A stretch of DNA of 20,000 nucleotides from Prorocentrum cordatum (GCA_963575745.1 CAUYUJ010003912.1:4951-24950), one strand, 5' to 3'; positions 1-7,940 are shown, numbered from the stretch's first letter. The notes: a model not told the origin generated them from the letters alone. Numbers and translations: made by a program.

Positions 1-178
1 GAGGAGGAGGAGAAGGAGGAGGAGGTGGAGGAGGCGGCAGAGGAAGAGGTGGAGGAGGAGGAGGGGGAAGAGGAGGAGGAGGAGGATAAGGAGGGGGTGG
101 AGGAGGTGGAGGAGAATGGGGAAGGGGAGGGAGAGGGAATGGACGAGGAGGAGGAGGAGGAAGGAGGAGGAGGAGGAA
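1..178 (+). repeat. GGA microsatellite, left flank of the retrotransposon
   Basis: Imperfect (GGA)n with GAA, GTG and GGG interruptions, purine-only over long runs on the + strand. It stops abruptly where the terminal repeat of the copia element starts and resumes with the same motif on the same strand at 8971, just beyond the other terminal repeat. The simplest reading is a single tract split by the insertion. The open frames through it encode only poly-Glu or poly-Gly and are not taken as genes. Confidence 0.93.
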
Positions 179-180
179 GA

Positions 181-331
181 TCAACTGGCGGGCTGCCGCC
201 CGTTCGGATATGAAAGTCGTTTGCCCGTATGCTCGAGAGCTCTTCGAGTCGAAACGTCAGCGTCGATACAGATGACGGTAGCAGCAGTAACGAAACGTGG
301 TGACAGTGCCGCCTATACCTCTGGACTTCAA
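181..331 (-). repeat. 3' LTR candidate
   Basis: It aligns as a direct repeat with 8828-8970. Over the ungapped core (about 182-309 against 8829-8956) I count about 13 mismatches, close to 90% identity. On the minus strand both copies begin TGTTGAA, the usual TG start of an LTR; this copy then has about 10 extra bases before alignment resumes. The inner end lies about 90 bp beyond the last codon of the RNase H frame, and the outer end abuts the GGA tract. The polypurine tract upstream is weak (AGAGG-like). At about 150 bp it is short for a copia LTR. The alternative is an unrelated dispersed repeat, but its position at both outer ends of one element argues against that. Confidence 0.72.
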
Positions 332-419
332 CACCCGTCCTCGCTGTCACCGAACTGCGGCAACAAGCACATCTTCCTTAAGCGGAGAATGGCCCGAAAG
401 GGGCCGAATATGGACATTT

Positions 420-1281
420 CTAGTCATCTGCTCGGGCACTGGCCTGACTCCTGCGCTCATCTGCACGGCCGCGCCGTGCGGCACGGATGGCCTCCTTGGA
501 CACGGCCGCCGCGTCGGAGACCTTCAGCGTCACGAAACGTATCTTCATTACGTCCGTGAGGTAGCTCCTCTCGGCCTCGAGCTTGGTCAGCGCATCGGCC
601 AGCTGCACACTCGTGTCGCACCACTTCAGGTCGACTCCATCTTGGCTAAGTAGCTCTCTCAGCGCAGCTATGACCACTCGAACTCGACGATCGGCGACCT
701 GTCCAACGTCCGCCAAGAGGTGGCTGACCAGACTGTTGGCATCGTCAAACCACTTCACCGGGATCAGCTTGGCCACGTCATGAACCAGCTCCATGATCGG
801 CTGGCTCGGCTTTTCCATCTCGAAGTACAGCGCACGTGTCCACTCCAGAGGTTCGGCACCTTCAGTGAGTCCGTGGGCCTCGGCAGCCATCGAAGCTCTG
901 CACACACGTCGGATCTTCGAGCTCCCCCAATCGAGGAAGTGATTTGGGCCACCATCATCCTTGTATAGGCCGTCGTCGCACAGTAGGCACACGAACCCAA
1001 GCTGGGACTTCACCTTCTCGCCAAGGGGGCCCATCGAACACGCACCCGCAATGGTCGGACTCATTCTTAATGAAATCGCTCCGGAAGAATAAGCTCACAT
1101 CCTTCGTCTCGTGGCAGTACCGTACCAGCTTGTTCATCTCCAGGAGGTCCTGCACCGTAGCGCTGTTCTTCTGCTGAGCAAGCCAACTGTCGTCCGTAGC
1201 CTGTGACTTGACCTGCTTCTTCCTTGCCGGTGCCTTTTTGCAACTCCTCCATCTGCTCAACGAAGTGTCGCATCGACACAC
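420..1281 (-). pseudogene. Copia RNase H domain, C-terminal end of the polyprotein
   Basis: The main frame (1064 down to 420, 214 codons) ends at a natural-looking stop. RNase H signatures are visible: SMAAEAHGL carries the catalytic Glu (residue 62 of this frame), KWFDDANSLV a catalytic Asp (107/108), and VQLADALTK the final Asp (157). The upstream half, including a DVSLFFRSDF stretch, sits in another frame (1281 down to about 1025). The two meet at a run of Gs at 1023-1029 where both frames read Gly-Pro, so a one-base homopolymer indel explains the break. The function would have been degradation of the RNA strand during reverse transcription. The fragment is inactive because it is separated from its upstream frame. 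Confidence 0.85.
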
Positions 1282-2075
1282 GGATTGAGTAGTCCATCTC
1301 CTGCTCCACGTCCTTGCCGCAATACCTGAAAAGGGGGCTTTTCCTCCGTCAAGAGTAGCACCTTCTTTAGCTCCCTCATCGTGGTCACGTAGAGCTTGCT
1401 GTTCGGATTTCCAGTCGCAAAGAGGTCAACCACGTACGTACCAGTAAGGGCGACGAGGGTCTCGTTCTCGAACAGCAGGAACTAGGCCCTTTCCAAACGG
1501 CTCTCCTGCCAAGTTGCTGCGCAGCGTCCTCCGTAGCTTACTCCACCACTTGCGTCCAGCATCCTTGATACCGTAGATCGCGCCGTGGTACACGAGTAGC
1601 GAGCCAGGGGGGACTCCAGGAGGTATGGGAGAGGGTGGCCCTAGAACCAGCAATCGGTCAACGTCGTCTCCTTGCAAGTAGACACTCGTCGCGTCGAGCT
1701 TAGAGAGCTGTCAGTGCTTCCTGGCCGCAGTGCTTTAAATCATGTGGCACACCAGCAGGGAGGATGTCGGCGAGTCCGCGCCAGCTCGTAGCAGCCGACC
1801 GCGACCAGCCTCGACTTCGCTTTGAGAGGCAACTTCGGGTCGTCAATCTGCTTCGCCCTGGTGAGTAACTCCTTCGCGCCGTTCCCCGTAACTACGGTCA
1901 CCGCCCTGAAGTTCTGCCAATTCTCCCACTCCTTAGCCATGCTCGCGTCGAACTCCTTCCTCTCCGTCTTGGTCAGGCCCATCAGGTTGGTCTCCTTACC
2001 TCTCGACTGTCCAGTAAGCCATACGTGACTGATCCAGGCGTGGTAGACCGCATCCGTGTCGAGCTCGAGGAGCTA
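1225..2075 (-). pseudogene. Copia reverse transcriptase domain, broken
   Basis: The N-terminal part (2073 down to 1740) reads WISHVWLTG, KEFDASMAKEWENW and LPLKAKSRLVAVG, the fingers region seen before motif A in copia RTs. Motif A follows in a second frame as LDATSVYLQGDDVDRLLV, with Asp at 1693-1695 and two stops just upstream, then GAIYGIKDAGRKWW. The catalytic box lies in a third frame: TYVVDLFATG at about 1410-1439, where the family has YVDD or HVDD. The valine codon GTT (1428-1430) differs by one base from GAT. Connection segments continue in further frames (ELKKVLLLTEEKPPF, then EQEMDYSIRVSMRHF) with breaks near 1300 and 1225. Several frameshifts plus loss of an active-site Asp make it non-functional. 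Confidence 0.86.
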
Positions 2076-2542
2076 CGATCCTCCGGCCATGGGTCCGCCG
2101 TCACGGAGATGTCGGGCTCGGGTCCGTTGCGGCCCGTAACCAGGTAGGTCTTCAGGGGGACCGGGTAGTTCAGGAGGAGGCGGAGAGATGCTGGGCTCGA
2201 CGTCCTCGTTCATTTTCTCCATCTCTCTCTCTCTCTCTCGCCAGCGTCGCCAGGAGCTGGGTCAGTTTCGGTCCGAGCTGTGTCCCGCTCGTGATGCTGG
2301 GCTGGCTCGGGGGCCTCAGCTACAGACTCGAGCTCGGGGGCTCCAGGAGTGAGGTCGTCTCCATGTCGGGGCCCGGTGGGCACCGCGTCGCGCCCATCCA
2401 GCGGCAGGGCCGAGGCCTCGGCTCCCGCCGTACCCGTCGATGCCTCCGGAGTCCTCGAAGCCGAAGGCCCCGGGCGCGGCCCGGACGCAGTGTCCGTAGA
2501 CGCCGTTGCAGGTGCTCCCTTTGGTAGCGTAGTATCGGCAAC
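2076..2542 (-). pseudogene. Linker between integrase and reverse transcriptase
   Basis: The open minus frame 2548 down to 2210 (112 codons) is rich in Pro, Ala, Glu and Asp and carries no recognisable fold. It fits the low-complexity linker that copia polyproteins have between the integrase C-terminus and the RT. A TAG near 2075 separates it from the RT frame. A short GAGA/TCTC run lies at about 2220-2240. Its integrase-proximal end runs into the inverted-repeat insertion at 2543-2694, so its true boundary cannot be placed. Confidence 0.55.
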
Positions 2543-2694
2543 ACCCAAACATACTTATACTACATGTGCGTCGCCCCCCCAGGGGCGACGCGCGCACCGA
2601 GCAATCTTATAGTATATGCGTCGCGGCGTGCGCTTCCTGGCCACACCGCTCGGGAAACGATATACTACAAGATGGGTATACTATATGTTTGGGT
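2543..2694. mobile_element. Inverted-repeat insertion (MITE-like) in the polyprotein linker
   Basis: ACCCAAACATA at 2543-2553 is matched exactly in inverse at 2684-2694, and looser inverted similarity continues inward through TATAC-type bases. The roughly 150 bp between differ in composition from the surrounding coding sequence: AT-rich ends and a perfect 10-bp GC hairpin at 2568-2577 and 2582-2591 with a 4-base loop. I find no clear target-site duplication; CGG on both sides is possible only if the left end is asymmetric. It could also be a locally derived palindrome rather than a transposon. Confidence 0.45.
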
Positions 2695-2726
2695 CGGACG
2701 CGCGCCTCCAAGGAGAACATCTAGTA

Positions 2727-3480
2727 CTAGTATGTCTTTGTGCACCCCATAGTAGCTTCGGGGTCTTCAGGTTCTCCGTCCTCGAGGCCTTCGCGACGTA
2801 CGTCCAGAAGCCCACGAGGCCCTCGCGGGAGTGCTGCTCCTCGTGGGTCCGCAGGCATCCAGTCCCAGGTGATCAGCTCGTCCTCCGTCGTGAACCGAAG
2901 CTGCTCAGGTCTTGCCAAGACATTGCCACCGCCATACCGCAGCCAAATCGCGTGGGGGCTGCCCTGCACGGCCGTAGGACACAACGTAGACTCGATCCCA
3001 TCCGCCATCTTCTCGGGGTCGCGGGAGTCGTGACCAATGACGCGAGCGACGCCGAACCAGCGGTGGTAGAGCGCGGGCGACTCGCCCAGCCTGACATGAG
3101 TGCGCCTAAAGTATACGTGGTTGCCCACAGGGAACGGTCCTCTCGTAGGCGTAGACCTCGCCAGCTTCGCTCTCCTCACGCGGTTGTCATTGTCCATCGT
3201 GTATTGGATGCCATAGCTGAGTCCGGATCTAACCCCGGAGAGGGTCCTGAGATCCTTCTTCGTGATCTGGGCATCCGGTACCACGCGATGCCACACCTCC
3301 TTCCAGACTCCGCCAAGCCTCTCGATTCTTCCGAGCTGCTCGTGCGCCACCAGAGCCGCGTTCTCGATCTCCACGCCATTCTCGAACATGTGGGCCAGGA
3401 ACTCCTTGGAGACCTCCTTGCCGCGATCCACGAAGACGGACTGCGGTAAGCCTGCCCACCCTGTGCCACCTTGGCGGATG
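2727..3480 (-). pseudogene. Copia integrase, catalytic C-terminal half and SH3-like tail
   Basis: The frame from 3683 down to 2727 is genuine from about residue 70 (near 3476). It contains VFVDRGKE with the second catalytic Asp (residue 86, about 3426-3428) and GRIERLGGVWKE with the catalytic Glu (residue 121, about 3321-3323). The 34 intervening residues match the D-D-35-E spacing. Downstream, PFPVGNHVYFRR, RWFGVARVIG and AIWLRYGGGNVLARPEQLRF match the SH3-like DNA-binding tail seen in dinoflagellate copia integrases. The frame ends in a TAG. The first half of the domain is in another frame, joined by an indel between about 3466 and 3490. The role was insertion of cDNA into host DNA; the domain is disabled by the frameshift, not by loss of visible catalytic residues. 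Confidence 0.87.
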
Positions 3481-4138
3481 GCGCGTGCGTGCCACGATGC
3501 AGGTACCTGACGACCTGGAACCTGGTGCCGTCGCAGACGGTATTGAGGAAGGCATGCGTTCCTCCCTCCGCGTCGTGGGCGAACAGCGTGTCGAGCATCA
3601 CGTGGTAGTTGAACTGGTAGCGTCCCGGCATACGTACTGGGCGAACGTGCTTCGCCCTGATCATGTCGCCGCAGGCGTCGCATCTAAAGTTACACGCGCA
3701 GTCCATAAACTCCTCCTTGGCGCCAGACTTCCTCAGGCACTTTACCAGGATCGCATCGGTCGGGTGTCCGAAGTTGACGTGTAGGTTCCTGATGTCGCGT
3801 CTGACCGCAGGGTCGTAGGTGAGCCACCTCTCCCTGCGTTCCCGTTCTTCTCGCGATAGCACGTGGTCCAGTCGTCCTGCAACCTGCTCTGTTCGAACTC
3901 CGTCGGGATCCACTGCGGGCCCGTCCTTAGATGGCAGTTCGGGCTCACGTGGCTCCTGACTCCCGTACTCAGCCGGAGGACGCTTCACTGGTTGCTTGCC
4001 ACGCAACCTTCGTCTCTTATTCTCAGGCTGGTTCTCGGCAGGGCAGCTCTCCAGAACTCCAAGTCCCTCGGACACGTGGCTGTCGATGTCGAGGTCGATC
4101 TGCTGCTCGATCGCGTGTACGACCAGCCTGTCCAGCTC
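3470..4138 (-). pseudogene. Integrase zinc-binding domain and first half of the catalytic core
   Basis: Within the frame 4075 down to 3176, residues 92-200 are the meaningful part. RRDIRNLHVNFGHPTD gives H99-x4-H104, followed by CACNFRCDAC with C132-x2-C135: the HHCC zinc finger (GAG-pre-integrase) of retroviral-type integrases. FNYHVMLDTLFAHD then supplies a candidate first catalytic Asp (D162, about 3590-3592). The preceding stretch is charged and probably a linker. The frame is continuous with the methyltransferase-like frame upstream except for a single TAG at 4139-4141. After about residue 200 the frame goes out of register with the rest of the integrase, and the remaining codons to 3176 are a shadow. 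Confidence 0.83.
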
Positions 4139-5065
4139 CTAGGGCCATTTCGCTGCCGCGCGCGTCTTCTTCTGGTTCTCCAGCGGCAGGTGGCAGTGGT
4201 CCCGGGTGCACTTCTCGCTCCGCAGCGGTTCGTAGACCGCCACGCTGGTCGTCGGGAACCCCATCGGCTTGTGGTGCGGCTCCTTGGCCTCTGCGCCCGC
4301 GTGGCCCAGCTGGCAGCCGTGGGGAGTGCACTCCAGCACCAGGCCCTTCCTCACCGGCTCCTGGGTCTTGCCCATCTCGGGCTCGAAGCAGGCGCTGGAG
4401 CCGAGGGGCTGCTGCGGCAAGACGTGCCTGCCGTGCTTCACCCAGTCGGCGACGACCTGGTCGGACAGCGCGAGCAGGGGCCTCGTCGCATCCCTCGCCT
4501 CGTTCACTGTGGCCGCAGCGGCTCCGCCCTTCGAGATGTTGCACCGTCCCCACTCGCCCGACGGGCCGCAGGGCATCGTCATGATCGTCATGTAGGTGTC
4601 CTCCAGCAACCGTCTCCTCGCGGCCTGCCTCCCCTTCCTGGTAGCACCGTCCCAGCCGTCTTCGATGTCCAGGGGCTGGCCGCAGTTGTAGCCGAAAGTG
4701 GCGGAGGCAAGCAACGCAAGGCCAAACTGGCCGCAAAAGAGTTGCTTCAGTAGTGTCTTCCCTCTGGGTAGTTGCCTCCTTCTGGTAGTGAAGCCCGCCA
4801 TGATGTCGAGAGACCTCGACTCCATAGTGTACAGGTCATCGTGCATGGCCTTGACGTTCTTCGGTCGTCTAAAACTGACCATCCTGATGGATTTGTCATT
4901 CTCCCAGTCGATCTCGTTCGGATTCTCGGAGACCGTCTCCGTCGCCATCACCTCTATCGTCGGCATCACCACCTCCGCCTCTGGAAACCTCGCCGTGTCG
5001 AAGCCGTCGCTGGTCCCGTCCTCCGCGAGATGGGCCTGAAACTCGGGGCCGAAGATGCTCGGGTC
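4139..5065 (-). pseudogene. Methyltransferase-like domain in the copia polyprotein
   Basis: Part of a 383-codon open frame (5290 down to 4139) lying between protease and integrase. Residues 180-214 (LLKQLFCGQFG to DIEDGWD) look like a Rossmann SAM-binding start with a following acidic loop. Residues 238-249 read TMPCGPSGEWGR, recalling the Pro-Cys motif of cytosine-5 methyltransferases (Cys241). Residues 291-299 (LPQQPLGSS) sit where such enzymes have a Glu-Asn motif, but Glu is not present here. A Cys/His-rich tail (ECTPHGC, then EKCTRDHCHLPL) follows. Methyltransferase acquisitions by dinoflagellate copia elements have been reported; that this is the same lineage, or was ever an active enzyme, is inference. 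The single TAG at 4139-4141 separates it in frame from the integrase. Confidence 0.6.
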
Positions 5066-5506
5066 CGGAAAGTCCAGTAGGCTGACGCCCAGGTGGCCGC
5101 AACTCGTCTTGAAGCGGGGCACGTTGTAGGCGCCGGTCTTGGTGAAGTCGGCGACCGCGTTCGCCACGTCGATCACAGCCCCAAGCTCGGACTGCGTGCC
5201 CTTTGGGATCAGCAGGGGGGCGTCCTGATCGAGCTCGGCGGACTCGATCGCGAAGGGTTTGCTGGCGATGCCTGCTGTCATGTTGTACACCGCATCGCTG
5301 TGTGCGTCCCCGCCGACGCCTCGAAACTCGGTCTGCTGGGACCTTGGGACCGTGCTGAGCTCCCTCGCCTGGAGCTCCTTCTCATGCCCGAGCCGTCAGG
5401 GGGTGCCGTGCATGGTCATCTGGCAGGCCGTCTCGAGCACAGCAGGTGCCGGGCGGGTCCAGGCACCGTCGGAAGAGCAGTTCGTCATCAGTACCTGGAA
5501 GGTCCC
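5066..5506 (-). pseudogene. Copia aspartic protease (retropepsin-like), broken
   Basis: In the same frame as the methyltransferase-like domain, the sequence upstream of 5290 reads AVLETACQMTMHGTP, then a TGA (5396-5398), then RLGHEKELQ. Dinoflagellate copia proteases have LDTAC or LDTGC at this position; here the catalytic Asp is Glu (GAG at 5432-5434). Downstream QQTEFRG, DAPLLIPKGTQSELGAVIDV and CGHLGVSLLDFPD match the flap, the hydrophobic strand and the C-terminal segment of the family by eye. The protease would have cut the Gag-Pol polyprotein. An in-frame stop plus the Asp-to-Glu change make it inactive. Upstream, the frame runs straight into the GGA/CCT expansion as poly-Glu. Confidence 0.75.
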
Positions 5507-5626
5507 GTCCTCCTCCTCCTCCTCCTCCTCCTCCTCCCTCCTCCTCCTCCCTCCTCTTCCCTTCTCCTCCTCCTCCTCCTCCTCCTCCTCCTCCTCCTCC
5601 TCCTTCCTCAGTACCTTGAAGGTCCC
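5489..5626. repeat. CCT microsatellite bracketed by a duplicated 19-mer
   Basis: CAGTACCTGGAAGGTCCCG at 5489-5507 recurs as CAGTACCTTGAAGGTCCCG at 5608-5626 (18 of 19 identical). The roughly 100 bp between them are (CCT)n with CCCT and TTC interruptions. The copies flank the tract in direct orientation with a period of 119 bp, as expected if a short coding segment was duplicated together with the growing triplet tract. It lies immediately upstream of the protease active site and turns the frame into poly-Glu on the minus strand. Confidence 0.85.
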
Positions 5627-6790
5627 GCTCGCCGAGCGCCATCAGGCAGGTCAGGTACCGGGCCAAGCGGTACCGGTCCACGCTGAGCCTGGTAGCGTCG
5701 CTCGCCATCGCAGACCTGACGAGGGAGTGGCCGTGGCCGTGCGCAGCGGGGGGCCACCGTTCACGAGCTGCGCGAAGGTGCAGCCCCGGAGCATCCCAAC
5801 CTTTATCTTCTCGCTGCCCAGAGGGACGTTCTCCAGGTCGGGGCCCTTGATGTCCTGGTCGAAGTCCGCCGGGTACGCCACGAAGACGTGCTCCTCGGTG
5901 TGGTACTCCTCGCGTGAGTCCTCCTCGGCCGTCGGGCGTCGTCCTGCTCCTCGTCGTCGGACGGCACGTTCACCTCGGTCGCCCTCTTGGTCCTCGCAGT
6001 CACCGCCCCGTGCTGCTCCTTGGTGCCCTTCAGGTCGTGGGCCCCTGGCCTCGGTGCCCTCCTGACCTTGTCAGCCCTCACCCGCCCCGATGCCACTGGG
6101 GTCTCCCTGTCAAGGATGCGGCGGCCACGAGGCGTGAGCAGCAACACCGCCGCGAAGTGCTTCCGGAGCTCCTCGCCGCGCTCCGGCGTGCCCTGGCCAC
6201 GTGGATGCCGAGCTGCCGGGGCAGACGCCTGCGACAAGGCAGGTGCCCGTGCGTCGAGCCTGCCCGAACGGCGGGGCCAGCTATGCGAGGAGGAACCGAC
6301 CCAAGCAGCATCAGCCCTGATGAACTTCAGCCGGCTGCCGCAGGAGCGCCTCGACAACCTCCTCACTAGGTTTGACATCCTCCGCCACGGCGCAGCAGGC
6401 TGGTCGACCCATGATTGGCCACAAGGGGTTCAATTACCTTTTGGTGCGCACGGTGGGCGCGTCGAGCATGCAAGTCATCATGAGATTGCAGCATTCGCGC
6501 CCTTGAACATCCTAGGGTCCGCCTCCAGCGCGTGCCTGCAGGGCTCCGCCACGACGGGCAGCGGCCGTCCTCGTCTTCTCGGTGGTCCGGCGGCTCCGTC
6601 CGCACCGTCCGCGCTGGCCTCGAGCGCCTCGTCATCGCACCGGGCCTTCCACTCGCCGTGCGGCTTCACCTCGGGCTGCGGTCGAGCTCCGAGCCCCGAG
6701 GGCGGTGGCGAGGCCGACGCCACCGTGCACCTCTGCGATCCTGGGCTCGCCAGCCTTGCCGCCGTCGCTCGTGAAGTCGCTGCAGCTGAA
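5627..6790 (-). pseudogene. Degraded gag-protease spacer of the polyprotein
   Basis: Coding character is visible in pieces on the minus strand. The frame through 5940-5735 reads AEEDSREEYHTEEHVFVAYP and continues with GSEKIKVGMLRGCTFAQL. A second piece, 5708 down to about 5600, reads SVDRYRLARYLTCLMALGER. A third, around 5960-5990, is acidic (VPSDDEEQDD). Third positions are strongly GC. I recognise no named domain; in comparable elements this span is a variable linker between the zinc knuckle and protease. The 1.1 kb is interrupted by frameshifts that I could not place individually. Confidence 0.55.
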
Positions 6791-6875
6791 GCAGCTGCGC
6801 TTGGGTCGGCCCGATGCTGGCGCGGCCGACCTCGATGACTTCGGGCAACTTGGATCGCCGTGCCAGTGCCGGGCT
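6791..6875 (-). pseudogene. Gag zinc-knuckle remnant
   Basis: The minus frame through 6868-6844 reads RHWHGDPSCPK. This is the C-terminal half of a CCHC-like knuckle of the form GHWxGDPxCP that I associate with dinoflagellate copia Gag proteins. A second Cys pair (SCFSCSD) follows about 18 residues later. The N-terminal Cys pair is missing because the inverted-repeat insertion at 6876-7055 begins within a few codons of the first His. The knuckle would bind genomic RNA in the virus-like particle. Identification rests on one short motif in the correct position. Confidence 0.5.
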
Positions 6876-7055
6876 GGGCGAAAGGGGGGCATTGGGAAGG
6901 GGGGGGTGCGAAATCTGCTGCATGCGGCTGGTTTCGGCCCCACCGAGGGGCCCATTCCTCGATACATAGCCGCGTCCGGCGCCGGGAGGCGCTGGGAAAA
7001 TCAGCTACATGAGCTGATTCTCAAACCCCCCCTTTGCTATCCCCCCCTTTCGCCC
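6876..7055. mobile_element. Inverted-repeat (MITE-like) insertion with long G-rich termini
   Basis: GGGCGAAAGGGGGG at 6876-6889 is mirrored by CCCCCCTTTCGCCC ending at 7055. The inverted similarity continues inward through a second G-run (GGGAAGGGGGGGTGCG against GCAAAGGGGGGGTTTG) and, more weakly, to about 50 bp. The element is about 180 bp, carries no gene and interrupts the Gag zinc knuckle. I see no convincing target-site duplication. Its size resembles the insertion at 7767-7940, but the terminal sequences differ. Runs of seven Gs give both arms quadruplex potential. Confidence 0.62.
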
Positions 7056-7334
7056 GACCCGAACCACGGGCGGCTCCAGGATCGTCTTCCGTGGGAGTCC
7101 TGCGGTGGGCTTGCAGGCAAGCCGAGGAGGGCAGGAGGCGAACGTGCACGCAGTCGTGCTGCGGATGGCTGGCTGCCGCATGGCGTTCCAGGAGGAGTAC
7201 TACGGCGTCGTGTGAGGCAAGCCGAAGGCTCAGGGGCCCCGGGAACCTGCAACCAGCATTCTGCCCTGGGGAGCTCTCGCCCCCCCAGGCCCCCCCAAAC
7301 GTGCTACCTGTCGGGGCCGAAGGTTTTCCGGGGA
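7056..7334 (-). other. Degraded gag spacer, no gene recognised
   Basis: The 280 bp between the inverted-repeat insertion and the palindrome lie inside the copia element and should be Gag C-terminal coding sequence. Short open stretches exist on both strands but I found no conserved motif. C-runs at 7284-7300 precede the palindrome. Confidence 0.4.
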
Positions 7335-7386
7335 GGGGTGGGGTTCACTTCGCTCGGGAGCGCCCGAACGAAGTGACCGCCACCCT
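7335..7386. repeat. Near-perfect palindrome, 24-bp arms with 4-base loop
   Basis: The left arm at 7335-7358 ends TCACTTCGCTCGGG, the loop is AGCG (7359-7362), and the right arm at 7363-7386 starts CCCGAACGAAGTGA. I count 20 of 24 paired positions, with 13 of the 14 nearest the loop matching. It lies just past the last convincing gag codons. It could be a foldback element or part of a larger inverted repeat with the C-run at about 7284 and the G-run at about 7405. Confidence 0.8.
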
Positions 7387-7766
7387 CCCGCTCACAGAAG
7401 TTGCGGGGGGGTAGGGGTAGGCTTCGCATGTGGCCCCCTGCCCTTGCCACCTCGCCCTCCGCCTCGGGCTTGAAGCCTCATGCTTGTTCTGAACGATCGC
7501 CGCGACGCCCTCCGCCGCCTCCGGATCCATCTCGTCGATCTCCTCGAGCGTAGCTTCTTCCTCGCCGGGGCAGATCTCCTCCTCCTCCCGGGGCTGGCCA
7601 TCGCGCGAGTGGTCGCTCTGGGAGTGGTCGTCGTCGTCGTCCTCGTAGCGCTCGTGGTCGTCGTCGCGCTCGGCCTGCCAAGCCTGGCGCGAGCGATGCT
7701 GGCCGTGCGGGAGCCGCTGCGGCCTCGGGTCCGAGCGTTGCGTCTCTTGCCTGCCGCCCTCCTTGT
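7387..7766 (-). pseudogene. Gag C-terminal block
   Basis: In one minus frame (7766 down to about 7410) the sequence reads KEGGRQETQRSD, a Gln/His/Arg-rich stretch, then WQAERDDDHERYEDDDDDH, REEEEICPGEEEATLEEIDE and MDPEAAEGVAAIVQNKHEA. The last segment is like the acidic helix found before the zinc knuckle in dinoflagellate copia Gag. The frame is uninterrupted for over 110 codons and has the same phase as the gag block on the other side of the 7767-7940 insertion. From about 7410 to 7387 the sequence becomes G/C-run rich and is not clearly coding. Confidence 0.68.
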
Positions 7767-7940
7767 ATCGGGGGTGGACAGAGCCCCCAACAGTGACACG
7801 TCGATTAGTGAATTGTCCGTTTTCGCTTCTCGAGAGGGCGCCGTGGCCGTTATTTTCCAGGCTTGCGCCCGCCAGGTTTGGGCCTCAGGTCGTTCTCACT
7901 AAACCCCGTTTTACTAAAGGGGGGTCTGTCCATCCCCGAT
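7767..7940. mobile_element. MITE-like insertion in gag with TIRs and a 3-bp target duplication
   Basis: The 22-bp terminal inverted repeats at 7767-7788 and 7919-7940 share the pattern ATCGGGG-N-TGGACAGA-N-CCCCC, 20 of 22 matching. TGT stands on both sides (7764-7766 and 7941-7943). The 174-bp element plus one TGT is 177 bp, a multiple of three, and the gag reading frame is the same on both sides: minus-strand ...HERERSY before it and Y-KEGGRQETQ after it, with the shared Tyr codon lying across the TSD. This is strong internal evidence for a discrete insertion. No internal gene is seen. The autonomous partner is unknown. Confidence 0.8.

Noticed and set aside
181-185. TCAAC at 181-185 and 8965-8969 as a 5-bp target duplication of the copia element
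   Set aside because: The repeat alignment extends through both words (TCAAC against TCGAC at the low side, TTCAACA in both copies at the high side), so they lie within the LTRs. The real target duplication is probably hidden in the GGA tract.
3863-4753. Plus-strand open frame of 296 codons
   Set aside because: It is the antisense of the integrase and methyltransferase-like coding frames, which carry recognisable motifs; the + frame has none.
6582-7376. Plus-strand open frames of 264-283 codons around 5987-7376
   Set aside because: They lie antisense to gag and the spacer, cross two inverted-repeat insertions and contain no motif; openness follows from high GC.
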